Positions 11,270 through 23,287 of a stretch of 64,000 nucleotides of DNA are shown piece by piece. The stretch lies in NCBI GenBank assembly GCA_009809945.1, contig WTPW01000325.1, positions 151,250 to 215,249 of the forward strand, in the 5' to 3' direction. The notes below the pieces were generated by a model. It saw nothing but the letters and a program-made list of their open reading frames with translations, made no database searches and was not told the origin of the DNA. Each line of letters starts with the position of its first letter. The stretch's first letter is position 1. The stretch is from Gigaspora margarita. Lineage: Eukaryota; Glomeromycota; Glomeromycetes; Diversisporales; Gigasporaceae. The position numbers and the translations under genes are program-made.

Positions 11270-12145
11270 ATTTGTGTAACATAAATATGCATATTGGTTA
11301 CACAAAAGCTTATTGAACTATTTTTGCAAAAATAATTTTAAATTATACATTATTAATGTTGTATAACATTATACAAGCCCTATTTGATAACTTAATTTTT
11401 TGAACCAAGAATAGGTTTTGAACCAAGGGTGGGGTTTGAATATTTATGAATATTCATAAAAATATGAATTTTTATAATATTTATGAATATTTAAAATATT
11501 TTTGAATTTTCATAATATTTATGAATATTCATAATGAATTAATTTAGCAGTCACCAGTGGTGAAATTCACCAGTGATTATCTATCTATACATAATTATAT
11601 GTAGCAAACCAAATAAAAATTAAATCTCTTTAATATTAGGGTAAGGGTAAGAACTGGGATGGGGCAGGGGGTATAGATTATACCAAAATTTTACAAGAAA
11701 TTTTTTTTTTGCATAAAAAAAAGTAGGTTCATAGACAAAATTTTTAGTTAGAAGGGATTTTTTAAAAAATTCTTATTTTTGTTACACAAAATTGTTTTGC
11801 ATGTTACACCTGATCTTTAATTCTAATTGGATTGGTGAAATTCACCACTGGTGAGCATTAAACTTATCCATTCATAATATTCTTGAATATATTCAAATAT
11901 ATTCATAATATTCAAATATTTAAAATATTTTGAATACGTGTTGAAAGGCCTATCATATAGTTATATAATTTGTATAACATAAATATGCATATTGGTTACA
12001 CAAAAGCTTATTGAACTATTTTCGCAAAAATAATTTTAGATTACATACTACTAATGTTGTGTAATGTTATACAAGCCCTATTTTGGTAACTTAATTTTTT
12101 GAACCAAGAATAGGTTTTGAACCAAGAGTGGGTTTTAAATATTTA
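11270..12145. repeat. Direct duplication inside the AATATTCATAA element
   Basis: A ~170-bp block (about 11270-11445: TTGGTTACACAAAAGCTTAT ... TTTTGAACCAAGAATAGGTTTTG) recurs at about 11990-12140 with few changes. An intervening MITE (11547-11861) sits between the copies. Confidence 0.75.
11547..11861. mobile_element. Nested MITE with CACCAGTGGTGAA ends
   Basis: Left CAGTCACCAGTGGTGAAATT and right AATTTCACC... complement pair, ending near GCTCACC. The interior block ATTAGGG...AAGAACTGGGATGGGGCAGG is shared with the next MITE at 12291-12590, so the two are related. Confidence 0.55.
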
Positions 12146-12290
12146 TAAATATTCATAATATTTATGAATATTTATAATATTTATGAATATTCATAATATT
12201 TATGAATATATATAATATTTATGAATATTCAAAATATTTATAAATATTTAAAATATTTATGAATATTTATAAAAGAAAATAACTAATTGT

Positions 12291-12590
12291 ACATGGGGTG
12301 TTTGAACACGGGTATAATAATTTTTATAAAATAAAAGATTTTTTATTAAAATAAAAAATAATTTAATTAATATTAGGGTTAGGATAAGAACTGGGATGGG
12401 GCAGGAGGCATAGTTTATACCAAAATTTTACAAGAAATTTTTTTTCTTAGAGCCCATAGATTGTTTCTTAAGCAAAATTTTAAGATACAATTAATTTTTG
12501 TTTTTTTCTTTATGTTTGTTGTACAAAAATGATTTGCATACTGTATTTTTCTTTATAATCTGTGTAGTACAGTATTCAAACACCCTGTGT
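12291..12590. mobile_element. Nested MITE with GGGTGTTTGAA ends
   Basis: Left GGGGTGTTTGAACACGGG pairs with right TATTCAAACACCC. Shares the AAGAACTGGGATGGGGCAGG block and the following ATACCAAAATTTTACAAGAA with the MITE at 11547-11861. Flanks contain GTACATG/TGTGTAC; duplication length uncertain. Confidence 0.55.
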
Positions 12591-12799
12591 ACAAATAGAA
12601 ATGCTCTTTATAAAAATATGAATTTTTATAATATTTATGAATATTTAAATTATTTATAAATTCTCATAATATTTATGAATATTCAAAATATTTATGAATA
12701 TTCATAATATTTATGAATATTCAAAAATATATTCAAATATATTAATAAATTAATTATGAATATTCGAATATATGTAAAGATTTATGAATATAAGCACTA

Positions 12800-13017
12800 C
12801 CTGGACATTTCTAATATAGGTCATATTTTTTTTAACAAATTGGTTCAAATTTGGTTAAAGGTCCAAATTTAAATTTTAGTAAATTAAAGTCAATTCAGAT
12901 AATAGTCACATTTTTAGTTTTGGTAAAATGGTTGGATTTTCATATCATCATAATTTATTTTTTTGTCAAATTATTCCTTTTTTGGAGAGGATAAATAAAA
13001 ATCTAACAATACTATTT
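12800..13017. mobile_element. Remnant of an AGGAYCC-family MITE
   Basis: CCTGGACATTTCTAATATAGGTCATA follows the right edge of the 10457-12799 element and matches the terminus of the MITE at 30768-31064. On the other side of the insertion, AAAGGCCCTGGACA (to 10456) is the outer tip. The far end is not recognisable. Confidence 0.5.
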
Positions 13018-13604
13018 ATGCGAAATTTTATTAAGACAGACTTTGAGTTACTAACAAAAGTTGTAGAATGAGTTAAAAAAACATTGGTTTTATAAGACAA
13101 CTTTTGATATTTTATTATTCATATTTTTATCTATAATCAAAATATGTTTCAAAACATATGCGAAAAAGTGATTTACAAAGAAATATTGATGTTGTTATCC
13201 TATATCTACTTCTTTAAAGATAGTAGGTAACTAGAGCGATCTTGCCAGTAACACTTTGTATAACCTTACTTGTTACTGTGATATGATTTATCTAAGTTGA
13301 AAGGTGTTTTTAAAAAAACTTAACAAAGAAGATTTTTAGCAATTTGCAGTTATGTAAGAGACAACAATTAAAAATATGAAGATACTAATAACTGTTTAAT
13401 TTGTATAGTAAATAATTATTTTTATTATTGAAAGAGTATGAAGACTTGATATTGAACTTGGGGTCCATATCTGAGGCTTTTATACTTTTTGGTTTTTTTT
13501 ACAAATGTAATGAACTATATCTATTACATGTGTAATATATGCTATATCTACTACTAATAAAATATAGTATAAATAATAGAAATGTAATATATAAAATAAA
13601 TAAT

Positions 13605-13790
13605 ATGTCGTCCCTCGTTAATATCAACCCTGTTAATATCAACCTAAGCCACAAAATGAATTTTTATAAATTTTTATATATTTAAAATTTCCTCGTATAT
13701 ATCAACTTTAATATAATTCCCTTGTTAATATCACTATCAACATAAATTTAAGCAAATTCAAATGTGTTGATATAAACGAAAGTAGACTGT
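13605..13790. mobile_element. Small Tc1/mariner-pogo-like MITE
   Basis: Left TGTCGTCCCTCGTTAATATC and right complement of ACAGTCTACTTTCGTTTATA. The internal ...TTAATATCAACC... motif is repeated. TA on both sides. The pattern (a CAGTC-type end followed by short TATCAAC iterations) resembles pogo/Tigger-derived MITEs. Ends approximate. Confidence 0.5.
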
Positions 13791-14513
13791 ATATGTATAA
13801 TAAATGAAATAAATAATAAATATGCTATAAAGATGATATGCTGTATACATGCTATATATGCACTTTCCCACACAGAAATTGGCTAGCCAATCAGATTGCA
13901 AATCCTAGACTTGATTGGTAATTGGTTCTAATCTTGGAAACTAGTAGTTGTACAGAGATAATCTATAACTCATTAGAACCATCTTGATGAGCTGATTCAA
14001 ATAGCAGTTGTTTCATCAAATTCCAATTACTAGATCAAGAGTTATGTCTGTTTTGTGTATTTTTATAGGTTAACAATATTTTTGACATTTTCAAATGAAA
14101 AAAAGCCAGTCTGGAATGAAAATTAAACCAAATAAGTTAAAATTTCAGAAAATAAAATTTTGTTTGGTTATCTGTCACTTTTAATAGTATGCAGTAATTT
14201 GTTTTATTTGAACTTGTGAAAATCAAAGCAAGTACTATAATGTTTCATCTTTTTCAAAATTGAAAATTTTAGAAAATTCTGAATCTGAAAATAAATTAAA
14301 AATCTAAGTATTTTCATCAATATTAATCTGTTTTTGATAAAATTTTAACTAAAAATAGCAGAATACCATATTTTTTAACTTACTTAGTAGCTTTTTGAAG
14401 GTTTTATTTTGAGAAAGCTTTCTAGAAGCATTTGAAGTTTAGAGAAAAACTTGCAAAAACATAGATATTTGAATTAACAAAAATGTTAATATTTTCATGA
14501 GTTTTCAATATTT

Positions 14514-14760
14514 GGGGAAACATCAATAGAAAAGAGAAAATCATTTTTAGTAACCTTTTTTAAAATTTTAAATTAAAATATCTTGACAACTACTAAATCA
14601 AATTTAATAATTTTTTTTTTGTTTTAATTCTATAACTATAAAAAATTAAAATATAAATTTTTGATTAAATTTGATTAAGTAGTTGTTAAATTATTTTAGC
14701 TTAAAGTTAAAAAAACTTTTATTTAGAAAAGATTTGTCCCTTTTCTATTGATATCTTCCT
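14514..14760. mobile_element. 247-bp palindromic MITE (CAATAGAAAAGGG family), copy 1
   Basis: Ends GGGGAAACATCAATAGAAAA and the complement of AGGAAGATATCAATAGAAAA. The long arms contain ATCTTGACAACTA and the complement. 4-bp duplication ATTT (14510-14513, 14761-14764). The same site without the insertion is seen in the parallel block near 15768-15785 (...TTTCTAATATATTTTTATGAAG...), confirming both ends. Confidence 0.85.
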
Positions 14761-17003
14761 ATTTTTTCATGAAATTTGAGGTACTACAAGTTGAAGATAT
14801 GCTCTTCAAGTCTTGTTATAAATTTTTTTTTAGTTAGCTTAGTAACATTTTCAAAAATAATTGCTAGAAAAACTTTAATAAAATTTTTTATTACAATCAA
14901 AATATGTTATATAACATTTTTAAAAAAATACATATGTTTTCTAATGAAAAAAGGCTAATAACATGATTTATACAATCTTTTATTAAGATAATAAACTTTG
15001 AGTTACTAACAAAAATTGTAGTATGAGCCAATAAATCATGAGCTTCATAAGATGACTTTAACTATTTTATTAATAAAAATTTTTATTAAAGCTAAAATAT
15101 GATTCAAACTATATATAAAGAGTAATTTTAAAGAAATACATACATTTTCTAATAAAAAAAAGCCACCAATACAATTTAACAAAATTTTATTAAGACAATT
15201 AACTTTGAGTTACAAACTAAAGTTGTAGAATGAGTCAAAAAAACATTAGTTTCATAAGACAACTGTTTGATATTTTATTATTAAAATTTGCTTTTACAAT
15301 CAAAATACATTTCAAAATGTATGCAAGAAAGTGATTTACAAAGAAATATTGATATTCCTGAATAAAAAAAAGCCATTTTGGAACACAAATTAACCAAATA
15401 ACTTGAATTTCAGAAAGTAAAATTTTATTTGGTTATCTATCACTTTTAATAGTGTGCAATAACTTGTTTCATTTTGAATTTGTAAAAATCAGGGTGGTAT
15501 CATAATTTTTCTATTTTCATCAAAATTGAAAATTTTAGAAAATTTCAAATCTGAAAATAAAATTAAAAATCTAAATATCTTTACCAATATTAATCCGTTT
15601 TTGATAAAATTTTAAATAAAAATAGCTAAATACTATATATATTAACTTACTTAGTAGCATTTTGGAGGTTTTATTTTGAAAAGTCCTTCCAGAAGCATTT
15701 GAAATTTAGAAAAAAACTTCTAAAAACATAGATATTCAAATTATCAAAAACATTAATAACTTTACAAGTTTCTAATATATTTTTATGAAGTTTGAGATTC
15801 TATAAGTTAAAGATATGCACTTCATATTTAATTAGTAAAAGTTTTTAAAATAACATAGTAAAAATTTTTACAAATCATCGCCAAATATTATTGTATTGAG
15901 CTTAGTAAAGATTAACATATGTTATATTTCAATTGGCATAAATTTTAAAACAACATTTCTAATTTTCAATTCAGAAGAATTGTAAAGTGATGTGCAACAT
16001 TTACAATATCAGAAATTTTATATATAGATATTGATTGATATATAATACTTAATCATTTTATATCGATTATAAAATATTATTATATATCGATTAATTGGAT
16101 AAAAATCGATATATATCTATAATCAATATATATCATTTTTTATATTAAATTGTTATATATCTATAAATCAATTATAATCATAATTATTTAAAATGATATA
16201 TAATGATTAACAGATCTTTAACAATTACATAATGTTTTGACCCGTCACTAGGTAAAAAATAAAACAAAAAAAATAAAATGCTGATTAAAATAAATTAAAA
16301 AAATTGGCATAGGAAAAAAAAAGCTATCAGTATCTATTTTTACTCCTCTCTCTCTTTTTTTCTCTCTTCCTTTTTTTCTCTCTCCCTTTCTTCTCTCTCC
16401 CTTTCTTTCTCTTCTTTTTTTTTTCTTTTTTTTCTTTTTTTTTAATATTTTGAATACTTTCAAAATATTTTAGAAATAGGAAATCAAGTTGGATCAGTAG
16501 ATCTGTACCCTGGATCATACCAAGAGTGCATTGACTAATATTTTCAAAATGTTTAAAAATGTTTCAATGATCATAGTACAAGATCAGATTAGATCTTTGT
16601 TTTTTTTTGTTTATAATTTAGATCTTCTATCAATTTTACATTGTTTTTTTGTTTTCATTTTGTCTTTTTTTTGGTTTTATTTTATTTCATTTCATTTAGT
16701 TTCATTTAGTTTCATTTTGTTTTTCTTTTATTTATTATTTTTTAATTTTTTTTATTTTATTTCTACAAAAAACACCAACTCTAACTTTTAGTACTTTGCA
16801 AGAAATCTAATGACTTTTTGAAACTATGTGCTAGCCAACTTAGCCTTCCAATACATTGCAAGAACACACAACTGATTTTATCAACAATTTCTAAATTTTG
16901 AAGAATGCTTCTTTAGAGAAATAAAGATTTTATTGGTGCTTTATTTTTTTTTCATTTGATATTTTTTGTTCTTTTTGTTTTTGTTTTTTTTTTATTTTTT
17001 TTT

Positions 17004-17106
17004 NNNNNNNNNNNNNNNNNNNNNNNNNNNNNNNNNNNNNNNNNNNNNNNNNNNNNNNNNNNNNNNNNNNNNNNNNNNNNNNNNNNNNNNNNNNNNNNNN
17101 NNNNNN
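17004..17106. other. Assembly gap
   Basis: 103 N between T-rich homopolymer-like tracts, inside the large AT-rich element copy 1. Confidence 0.99.
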
Positions 17107-17886
17107 TTTTTTTTTTACTTATTTCTTTAATTTTTATTTTTTTATTTATTCTAGCACATTGTGAAAACCTTTGATGATTTCTGAATTGCAAAAATGAACT
17201 CTTACTTCAGAGAAATAGAAATTTGGGCTCATTTATTTTTTTATTTAGTTTGCTTACATTTTTGTTTTTTTGTTTGTTTTTCTTTTTTTTTACTTATTTT
17301 TTAATTTTATTTTATTTATTCCTAACTTTCTTTGGAACTTTTCAAGAAAATGATCTGACTTTTCCAGCACTTTACAAGAACACCAACTCTAACTTCTCTG
17401 GCACTTTGCAAGAAATAGTGAATATGAGTGAATATAATAGTAGATATGACGAAGTGCAAAAGTAGAAAATATTACTATTTTTTTGTTTTTATTTTTTTTC
17501 GTTATTTTTTTTGGGGTTTTTTGGGGTTTTTTTTTGGTTTTTGCTTTTTTTTATAATAATATATAATAAAAATATAATATAATATAATATATAATATCAT
17601 AATAATAAATAAATAAATAATTTTATATTAAATTGTGAAAACTTGCAAATATTGATTAAAAATGTATATTTAATTTAAAATATAATATATAAAATAATAA
17701 ATAAAAAAATAAAATTATAATAAATTGCAAAATCTTGCTAAAACCTGTAAAACATTTAAAAATTTGCAAAAAGTATAATTATATGAATATAAAATTATTA
17801 ATTGATATCATATCAGATATATATCGATTAATATCTATATCAGATATATATTGATTACTATCACTATTGGTAGAAATTAGCAGGGG

Positions 17887-18165
17887 CAGTGTTGTACATT
17901 TTGGATGTCCACAGCCTTTTTTGGCATATTCTTGTCCAAAATTGTCCAAACATCCAAGATTGTCCAAAGCTTGTCCAGGCTTTAATAATTAATAAATCTA
18001 TCTAAAAAATATATAACTATATATTTTTTAGGTGCTAAACACATTCTAGTTAAAATTAAAATAGGTTATCTTAATAAAATTTTAAGTAATTTTACTTTAT
18101 TAAATTGTTCAAAATTGTTCAAAATTGTCCAAATTATTTTCCAAAGCTGTTCTATAACAACACTG
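17887..18165. mobile_element. hAT-like MITE (CAGTGTTGT family), copy 1
   Basis: 279 bp with ends CAGTGTTGTACATTTTGGAT and ...AACAACACTG; internal TTGTCCAAA repeats. 8-bp flanks AGCAGGGG / GGCAGAGG. The inverted copy of the host element has the uninterrupted site (GGCAGGGGTGTTGAT in complement of about 40510-40525), giving direct proof of insertion. Confidence 0.88.
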
Positions 18166-18452
18166 GGCAGAGGTATTGGGCATTGATATATATCTTATTA
18201 GTTAGTAATTGATATATATCTATATATAAAATTTGCTAATGAATACAAAAATATTTTTAATAAATCTAGATATTATAATTTAGTTTTTAGCAAATTACTA
18301 TAAAATTTATATATAATAATTCAACTTCTAGCAAATTTACTTGATTTTAGAGTAAAAAAAACTTCTAAATTTATGCAAATTAGTTATGATCTATATGAGA
18401 GATATCTGGAGTCCTGGTCCATTAATAATTAGATAACTATTGTATTAAGCTT

Positions 18453-18470
18453 ATTAGGCTGATGATTTAC
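18453..18470. repeat. Target-site duplication of LINE B, 3'-side copy
   Basis: ATTAGGCTGATGATTTAC. The partner at 30426-30443 differs at one of 18 positions. Confidence 0.85.
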
Positions 18471-18518
18471 TTTTTTTTTTAAACTTAGGCAGTCTCGCTA
18501 AAACTTTATTAGAAATTA

Positions 18519-19165
18519 TCTCTTAAACTGTATTTCAGGCAAATTTGCCTGAAATTTTTAGAAATATTTACAATTTTTTAAATAAAATAAAAATTTATTA
18601 AGAATATGGAGTATACTTTATTTATAGAATATTTTCTTTAAAATATATTTTATAAACTTTATTATAAAAATTTTTTTAAAATTATTAATAAACTTTAAAG
18701 TAATAAAAGTTAATTTAAAATTTTTATTATAAAGCTTTTCTTTAGATTTTCTTAAATTTTATATGTTCCTGTCTATAAAAAAAATTTTTACTTCTAATTA
18801 AAGTCCTAATTTTACAAGTAAATTACAAAAGTTGCAATAATTAAAGTTGTAATCCTTTTTATAAACTACAATATTGTATTAGAACAGGAAGCTAGAGCTA
18901 ATATTTATAGAGTTCGCCAAGAATAAGTAAATAATTTTTTTGGCTAATAAATTTTTTAAAATTTATCTATTTTTAGCTTATAAGCAACTTAAACTTTTTT
19001 TCTTATAATATAAAATTAAATACTACTATAATATAATCCTTATTTTCAGTTATTATTAAAAAAAATTTAATTAAATATTTTAAGTTTTAAAAATATAGAT
19101 TATAAGCATATTTATAGCAATTTTCTAGCCAAATTTGCCTGGAATTGCTTATGGTTTAAGGGATA
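18519..19165. mobile_element. Foldback element in LINE B 3' region
   Basis: Left ATCTCTTAAACTGTATTTCA then GGCAAATTTGCCTG; right complement ATCCCTTAAACCATAAGCAA then CCAGGCAAATTTGGC. 3-bp ATT-like flanks. The interior is AT-rich and has no gene. Confidence 0.6.
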
Positions 19166-19259
19166 TTATATATATATATATAATGCTATTTTCTATTGCT
19201 AAGTTTGACATCACTCTATTTTCTCGAGGAAAATTAATTGTGATCTGCCACACTAGTCT

Positions 19260-22200
19260 CACATAAGTTTGACTAGGGGCTATATCAGATAGTCTGTTTT
19301 TTAGCCAAAAGGGTCTCATTCTTTTGGTAATAAATATTCTAGTGATTCTAATTGTAACTGGTTCATTTTTCTTCTTTTTTCTTCCTGGCTAGACACATTA
19401 CTTGAGGGTGCTCTTTGATCTTCCAGCTTCATTTGCTCTAGAGCCTCTTTTCTTTTTTTGAGTATTTTTTTATTTTTTCCTGTTTTGAGTCTTGTTTTGG
19501 ATTTCCATTTAGCCTTTATTTCTATATTTATACTTTTTTTTCAAACAATAACCATCTCACTTCTCAGCTTCTATATATTTTCATAGAATAAGTTTTGCAA
19601 TAGGTTTAACTATAGAGTAAGTACTTGCTGCATGGTTTTCTTTTTCATACTAGCTTCTAGAAGGGTTTGTTTGTCTTCCTTCTTGTCAAGTTTCTAATGA
19701 TTTCTTCTTTAATTGCTTCCTTTTGCTTTTGTGTTTCACTATACCATTTCATTAGCTTATCTGAGAAGATTTTCTTTTGCAAGTTCTGTTCTAAGAAATT
19801 CTAGAGTAGTTGATAAACTTGTAATTCGATTTCTTGCTAGTTAGCTTCATAGCCCTTGCAGGTACTAAGGTGGCCTTGTATTTCTACTATTTGGTTATCA
19901 CAGGTTATGCACCAAGCTTTTTCGTACAATTTTAGTTTTCTTTTGTTCAAAACAGCTAGGACAGTGAGTTTGTTGTGAATACATTTTATTAACATACTTA
20001 TCTTTTTGCTTTTTGCAAGTATTGTGCACCTTACTCCTGATAGTAACTTAAGTTAGTTCCACAAGTTTGGCCAAAGGTAGTCAGCAGTGTTGTCACGGGA
20101 CAGCTTTGGACAATGATTTGAACAATTTTGATCAATTTTGAACAATTAAATAAAGTAAAATTACTTAAAATTTTATTAAGATAACCTATTTTAATTTTAA
20201 CAGGAATGTGTTTAGCACCTAAAGAAATATATAGTTATATATTTTTTAGATAGATTTATTAATTATTAAAGCCTGGACAAGCTTTGGACAATCTTGGACG
20301 TTTGGACAATTTTGGATGTGGACAAGCCAAAAAAGACTATGGATAGCCAAAATGTACAGCACTAGTAGTCGGTATTCATTGAATTGCTTTTTAGGCCTTG
20401 GATTTGGCTAGTGTAAAGCCATTCTATTCCTATTGTAAATTCTTTGATAGTTTGAAGCACTTTCCTTGTAGGGCTGTCTATTAGGTAGTTCTTCTACAGG
20501 ATCGATACTCTGAGACTCAGAACCTTATAGAAATTCACTATAGGTACATTATTTTTCAGAGAACCCTTCTTTGCAATACTATTTACTATATTATTCCATT
20601 TGTTTTCACTATGTCCTTCTATCTTATTTAGCTCTAATTTTAAATCTTTAATACTCCTTAGTTCTATAATTCTGATATAATTGAACTATTTTTTTGTTTG
20701 GTCCACTATTTGTTTGTTTGTCTGTTTCATCCACCTTGGATTTCTGATATTGCTAACTTGCTATATGTGAAAATTTTTACTATCTTTTTTTTTTAAAACT
20801 GTATAAAGTGCCATCAAAATTGCTAGCAGTTCTGGCCTAGTTGATGATGGCCAGTTCCTGATTCTACATGCACCATGTTTGATGACTTGGGTCTTATTTT
20901 TATCAACTTGAATCCATGCTGCACCTATAGATAGTTCTTCTGATTTGTCTGGTGTTGTCTCAAAAAGAGAACCGTCTGTGTAAAACAGATAATTTTTTTA
21001 TTTCTAAATATGTTGCGTCTCAGCTCCTCTATCAGTTGGAAACTTAGTTTGTTGTTGAAATGTTCTTTTGAATCAGTTCAATTTTGAGGCACTTTAGATC
21101 TTTTAGGCTGAGAAGTGTACTTTTGGGGTTGCTTTGCTATTTGTTTTGCACTTTCTACCACAAATTTGATTTATCTTAGTTATTTTAGTTAGAGATTCCA
21201 GGGCACCCTTAGAAAGAGTGCCCAGTATCTTTTTCTTGCTTAGTCTTAAAGTGTATAATTCTTGTAGTGGGTTTATTAAAAAGGAGCACTTTTTACACTT
21301 CTCAAGTTTGCTTTAGCTCAGAATTATATGGTTGGATTCCTTCTAATGCTCTATGAGTATGAGTTAGAGTTCTTCTTGATTATGTGACCTAAGGTAGGTT
21401 CACTATCTATTCCTTTGCTATCATCCAGTCTTTAATTTTGTTATTACTTGAGAGTCTTTGTAGGTTAGGAATAGCTAGTCCCTTCAGATTTGCATTGATG
21501 CCAAGGTCATCTTTTATTTTTCTTATAGTTGCATCTTGAAGTATTATTGATTCTAGATATCTGAACCAGATTGGTTTTCTTCCTTTTCTTGTTGCATTTT
21601 TAATAAGTTTGAGCTGGCCCCAAGTTGTTAGCATTGTACTATCTTGGAAAATAAGCTGATTAGTTTAGAAAATATTGAGTTTTTCTAAAGTTTTTGCTGT
21701 CTTGAAGTTGAGTTTGGAGCTTATTAGCTCTAGGATTATTGGGCCTTCTTCTTTTATTTTTTATCCAACACTTTATGACTTAAAGCTTATTTGACGCTTT
21801 GATGCTTCACCTATAGTTTGATATGTTAAATTGTGTTTTCAGAGGCCTTGTATGCATTTGCTAAATTTGGAGTCCTATATAATGTCTATAACTTTTTCTA
21901 GTGATAGACCTTGTAGAAAATGTATTTCTGACATATTTGTTTCTGGCCCTGCAAAGTTTAATCTTGCATGTAGACTTGAGATTCACTTAATTATAATCTT
22001 GCTTGTAAGATTTTTGAAGTTACAGAGGTTGGGGTGATAGATAATGCTATTGACCATTGTAGATGCTAGTTCTGCCTTGGTTTTGGCTAGCTTTAGCAAT
22101 GGATATTGGAGTTTATTTAGCTTTTCTTTCATTAGTCCTGCTGTCTGTAACATGTATGCTAACTTAGAAACTATACACACATTGTTAATATAGATAATCT

Positions 22201-23287
22201 GGCTTATTGTTAATTTTTTAAATCTCAGACTAGTTGCTATTGAGGTGATTACTGCTTTGGCTTGCCAAAAGCATACTTCTTTTTGAGGTTACTATTGAGC
22301 CATACTCCTAGAAAGTGTGTTATAGCCATAGGCTTTTCCTCTTGGATCATGGATTTGCTTACTTCTATTTGTCTTGGTTTTAATTTTGTTGATCCATTAA
22401 ATATAAGTGGCTTGGACTTTTTACTATTTACTTGAATATTGTTAATTTTGTAGAAAGAATCTGCAATATTAATAATTTCTTCCATTTGCTTTTGACTATC
22501 TGTGAGCCATGTTGTGTCATCTGTGAATATTAATACTACTTGTCTCTATTTTTTTCTGTATAGCTTTTGTTAATAATATCTGTAGGGATTTTAATACTTA
22601 GTATATAGCCATGCTGTATGTGATTTTGTATATAGTCTAACAAGGTGTCGTAAAAGATTCTTTAGATTAAAGGAGATATTGTTTCCTCTGGTCAATTTCT
22701 CTTCCAATCTCAAAGATTTCTGTTTCTCCTACTTCTGTTATAACTATGGCTTGTCTTTTGTCGAAAAGTTGTAGTATAAAGTTGGTAGTTTCCTTTGAAT
22801 TTTTATGCAGAAAAGAGCCAGTTCTAGCATTTGTAGAGAGACCGAATCAAATGCTTTTTTCATATCTTGAAACAAGACCCAAAGCTCTTTATTATTTTCT
22901 TTCACATTCTCAATTAGATCATTTATTATATATATTGGAACTTCTGGCAGATCCGCAAAGTTGGGCCCTTTTAGAATTTCATTTTCTACCATGATTTTGG
23001 CTAGCCTTCTTGTGAGAATTTTAGTAACTAACTTTCTAAATAATTCAAGAAGAGCAATTGGATGAACAATGCTTAGGTCAAACTCCTAGTTATCTATTTT
23101 GGTATGGAATAGATTGTTGCTAATTGCTATTTTCTTGGAATTTGACCATGTGCAAGGCACTTGTTTGCAAACTCTTTGAATATCTGTTGCAGAAAGGGGC
23201 CTGCTATTTTGATAAGTGTATAAGATATTCCAGATGCCCAGAGCTGACTTGTTACTCATGGTTAACAAAGCTTGTTCCCATTCTTCT
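19260..23287 (-). pseudogene. LINE B ORF2 remnant: RT, RNase H, zinc tail
   Basis: Begins at DITEEEWEQ (minus strand from ~23298). RT motif A reads QDMKKAFDSVS (about 22850-22885) and motif C reads FTDDTTW (22511-22530), so both catalytic aspartates remain. RNase H reads FYTDGSLF...RPELLAI (about 20790-20995) and GHSENKWNN further down. The C-terminal zinc motif CITCDNQ..GHLSTC lies near 19850-19911. Frames change repeatedly and stops are present. RNase H and the tail are separated by the hAT MITE at 20085-20364. The family reverse-transcribes its own RNA at nicked target DNA; this copy cannot. Confidence 0.8.
20085..20364. mobile_element. hAT-like MITE (CAGTGTTGT family), copy 2
   Basis: 280 bp, inverted with respect to copy 1 at 17887 and highly similar to it. 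Ends CAGTGTTGTCACGGGACAGC and ...TGTACAGCACTA. 8-bp flanks GTAGTCAG / GTAGTCGG (20077-20084, 20365-20372). Interrupts LINE B downstream of its RNase H. Confidence 0.88.

Larger units (their letters stand above)
10457..12799. mobile_element. hAT-like element with arrays of AATATTCATAA
   Basis: Ends TAGTGCTTGTATTCGAATA and the complement of TAGTGCTTATATTCATAAAT. Perfect 8-bp duplication CCTGGACA (10449-10456, 12800-12807). The body is dominated by ATTTATGAATATTCATAA units, which are themselves palindromic, and holds at least four smaller inverted-repeat elements. No transposase frame. The target site lies in the end of an AGGAYCC-family MITE (see 12800-13017). Confidence 0.85.
13018..15780. repeat. 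Duplicated AT-rich block
   Basis: A ~180-bp segment (AAATTTTATTAAGACA..ACTTTGAGTTAC..AAGTTGTAGAATGAG) occurs at about 13018-13200, 14966-15160 and 15175-15355. A ~400-bp segment (AAAAAAAGCCA...CATAGATATT) occurs at about 14095-14490 and 15358-15760, in the same order and orientation. In the first copy about 880 bp separates the two segments; in the last they are contiguous. No coding function seen. It may be a decayed tandemly duplicated element. Confidence 0.75.
16010..18238. mobile_element. Large AT-rich TIR element, copy 1
   Basis: Ends (C/T)AG(C)AAATTTTATATATAG in inverted orientation. Subterminal regions are packed with ATATATCGATTA-type motifs. The core is a long polypyrimidine tract (CT-rich 16340-16445, then T-rich to 17550) with recurring TTTGCAAGAAA/ACACCAACTCTAAC modules and an assembly gap of N (17004-17106). 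A second copy in inverse orientation lies at 40464-43661, and the two align from end to end. No transposase frame; long poly-Lys or poly-Phe frames are low-complexity artefacts. No convincing target duplication. Confidence 0.75.

Noticed and set aside
16248..16518. Lys/Arg/Glu-rich frames on the minus strand
   Set aside because: They come from the polypyrimidine tract of the AT-rich element; pure low-complexity sequence with no matching frame in the inverted copy.
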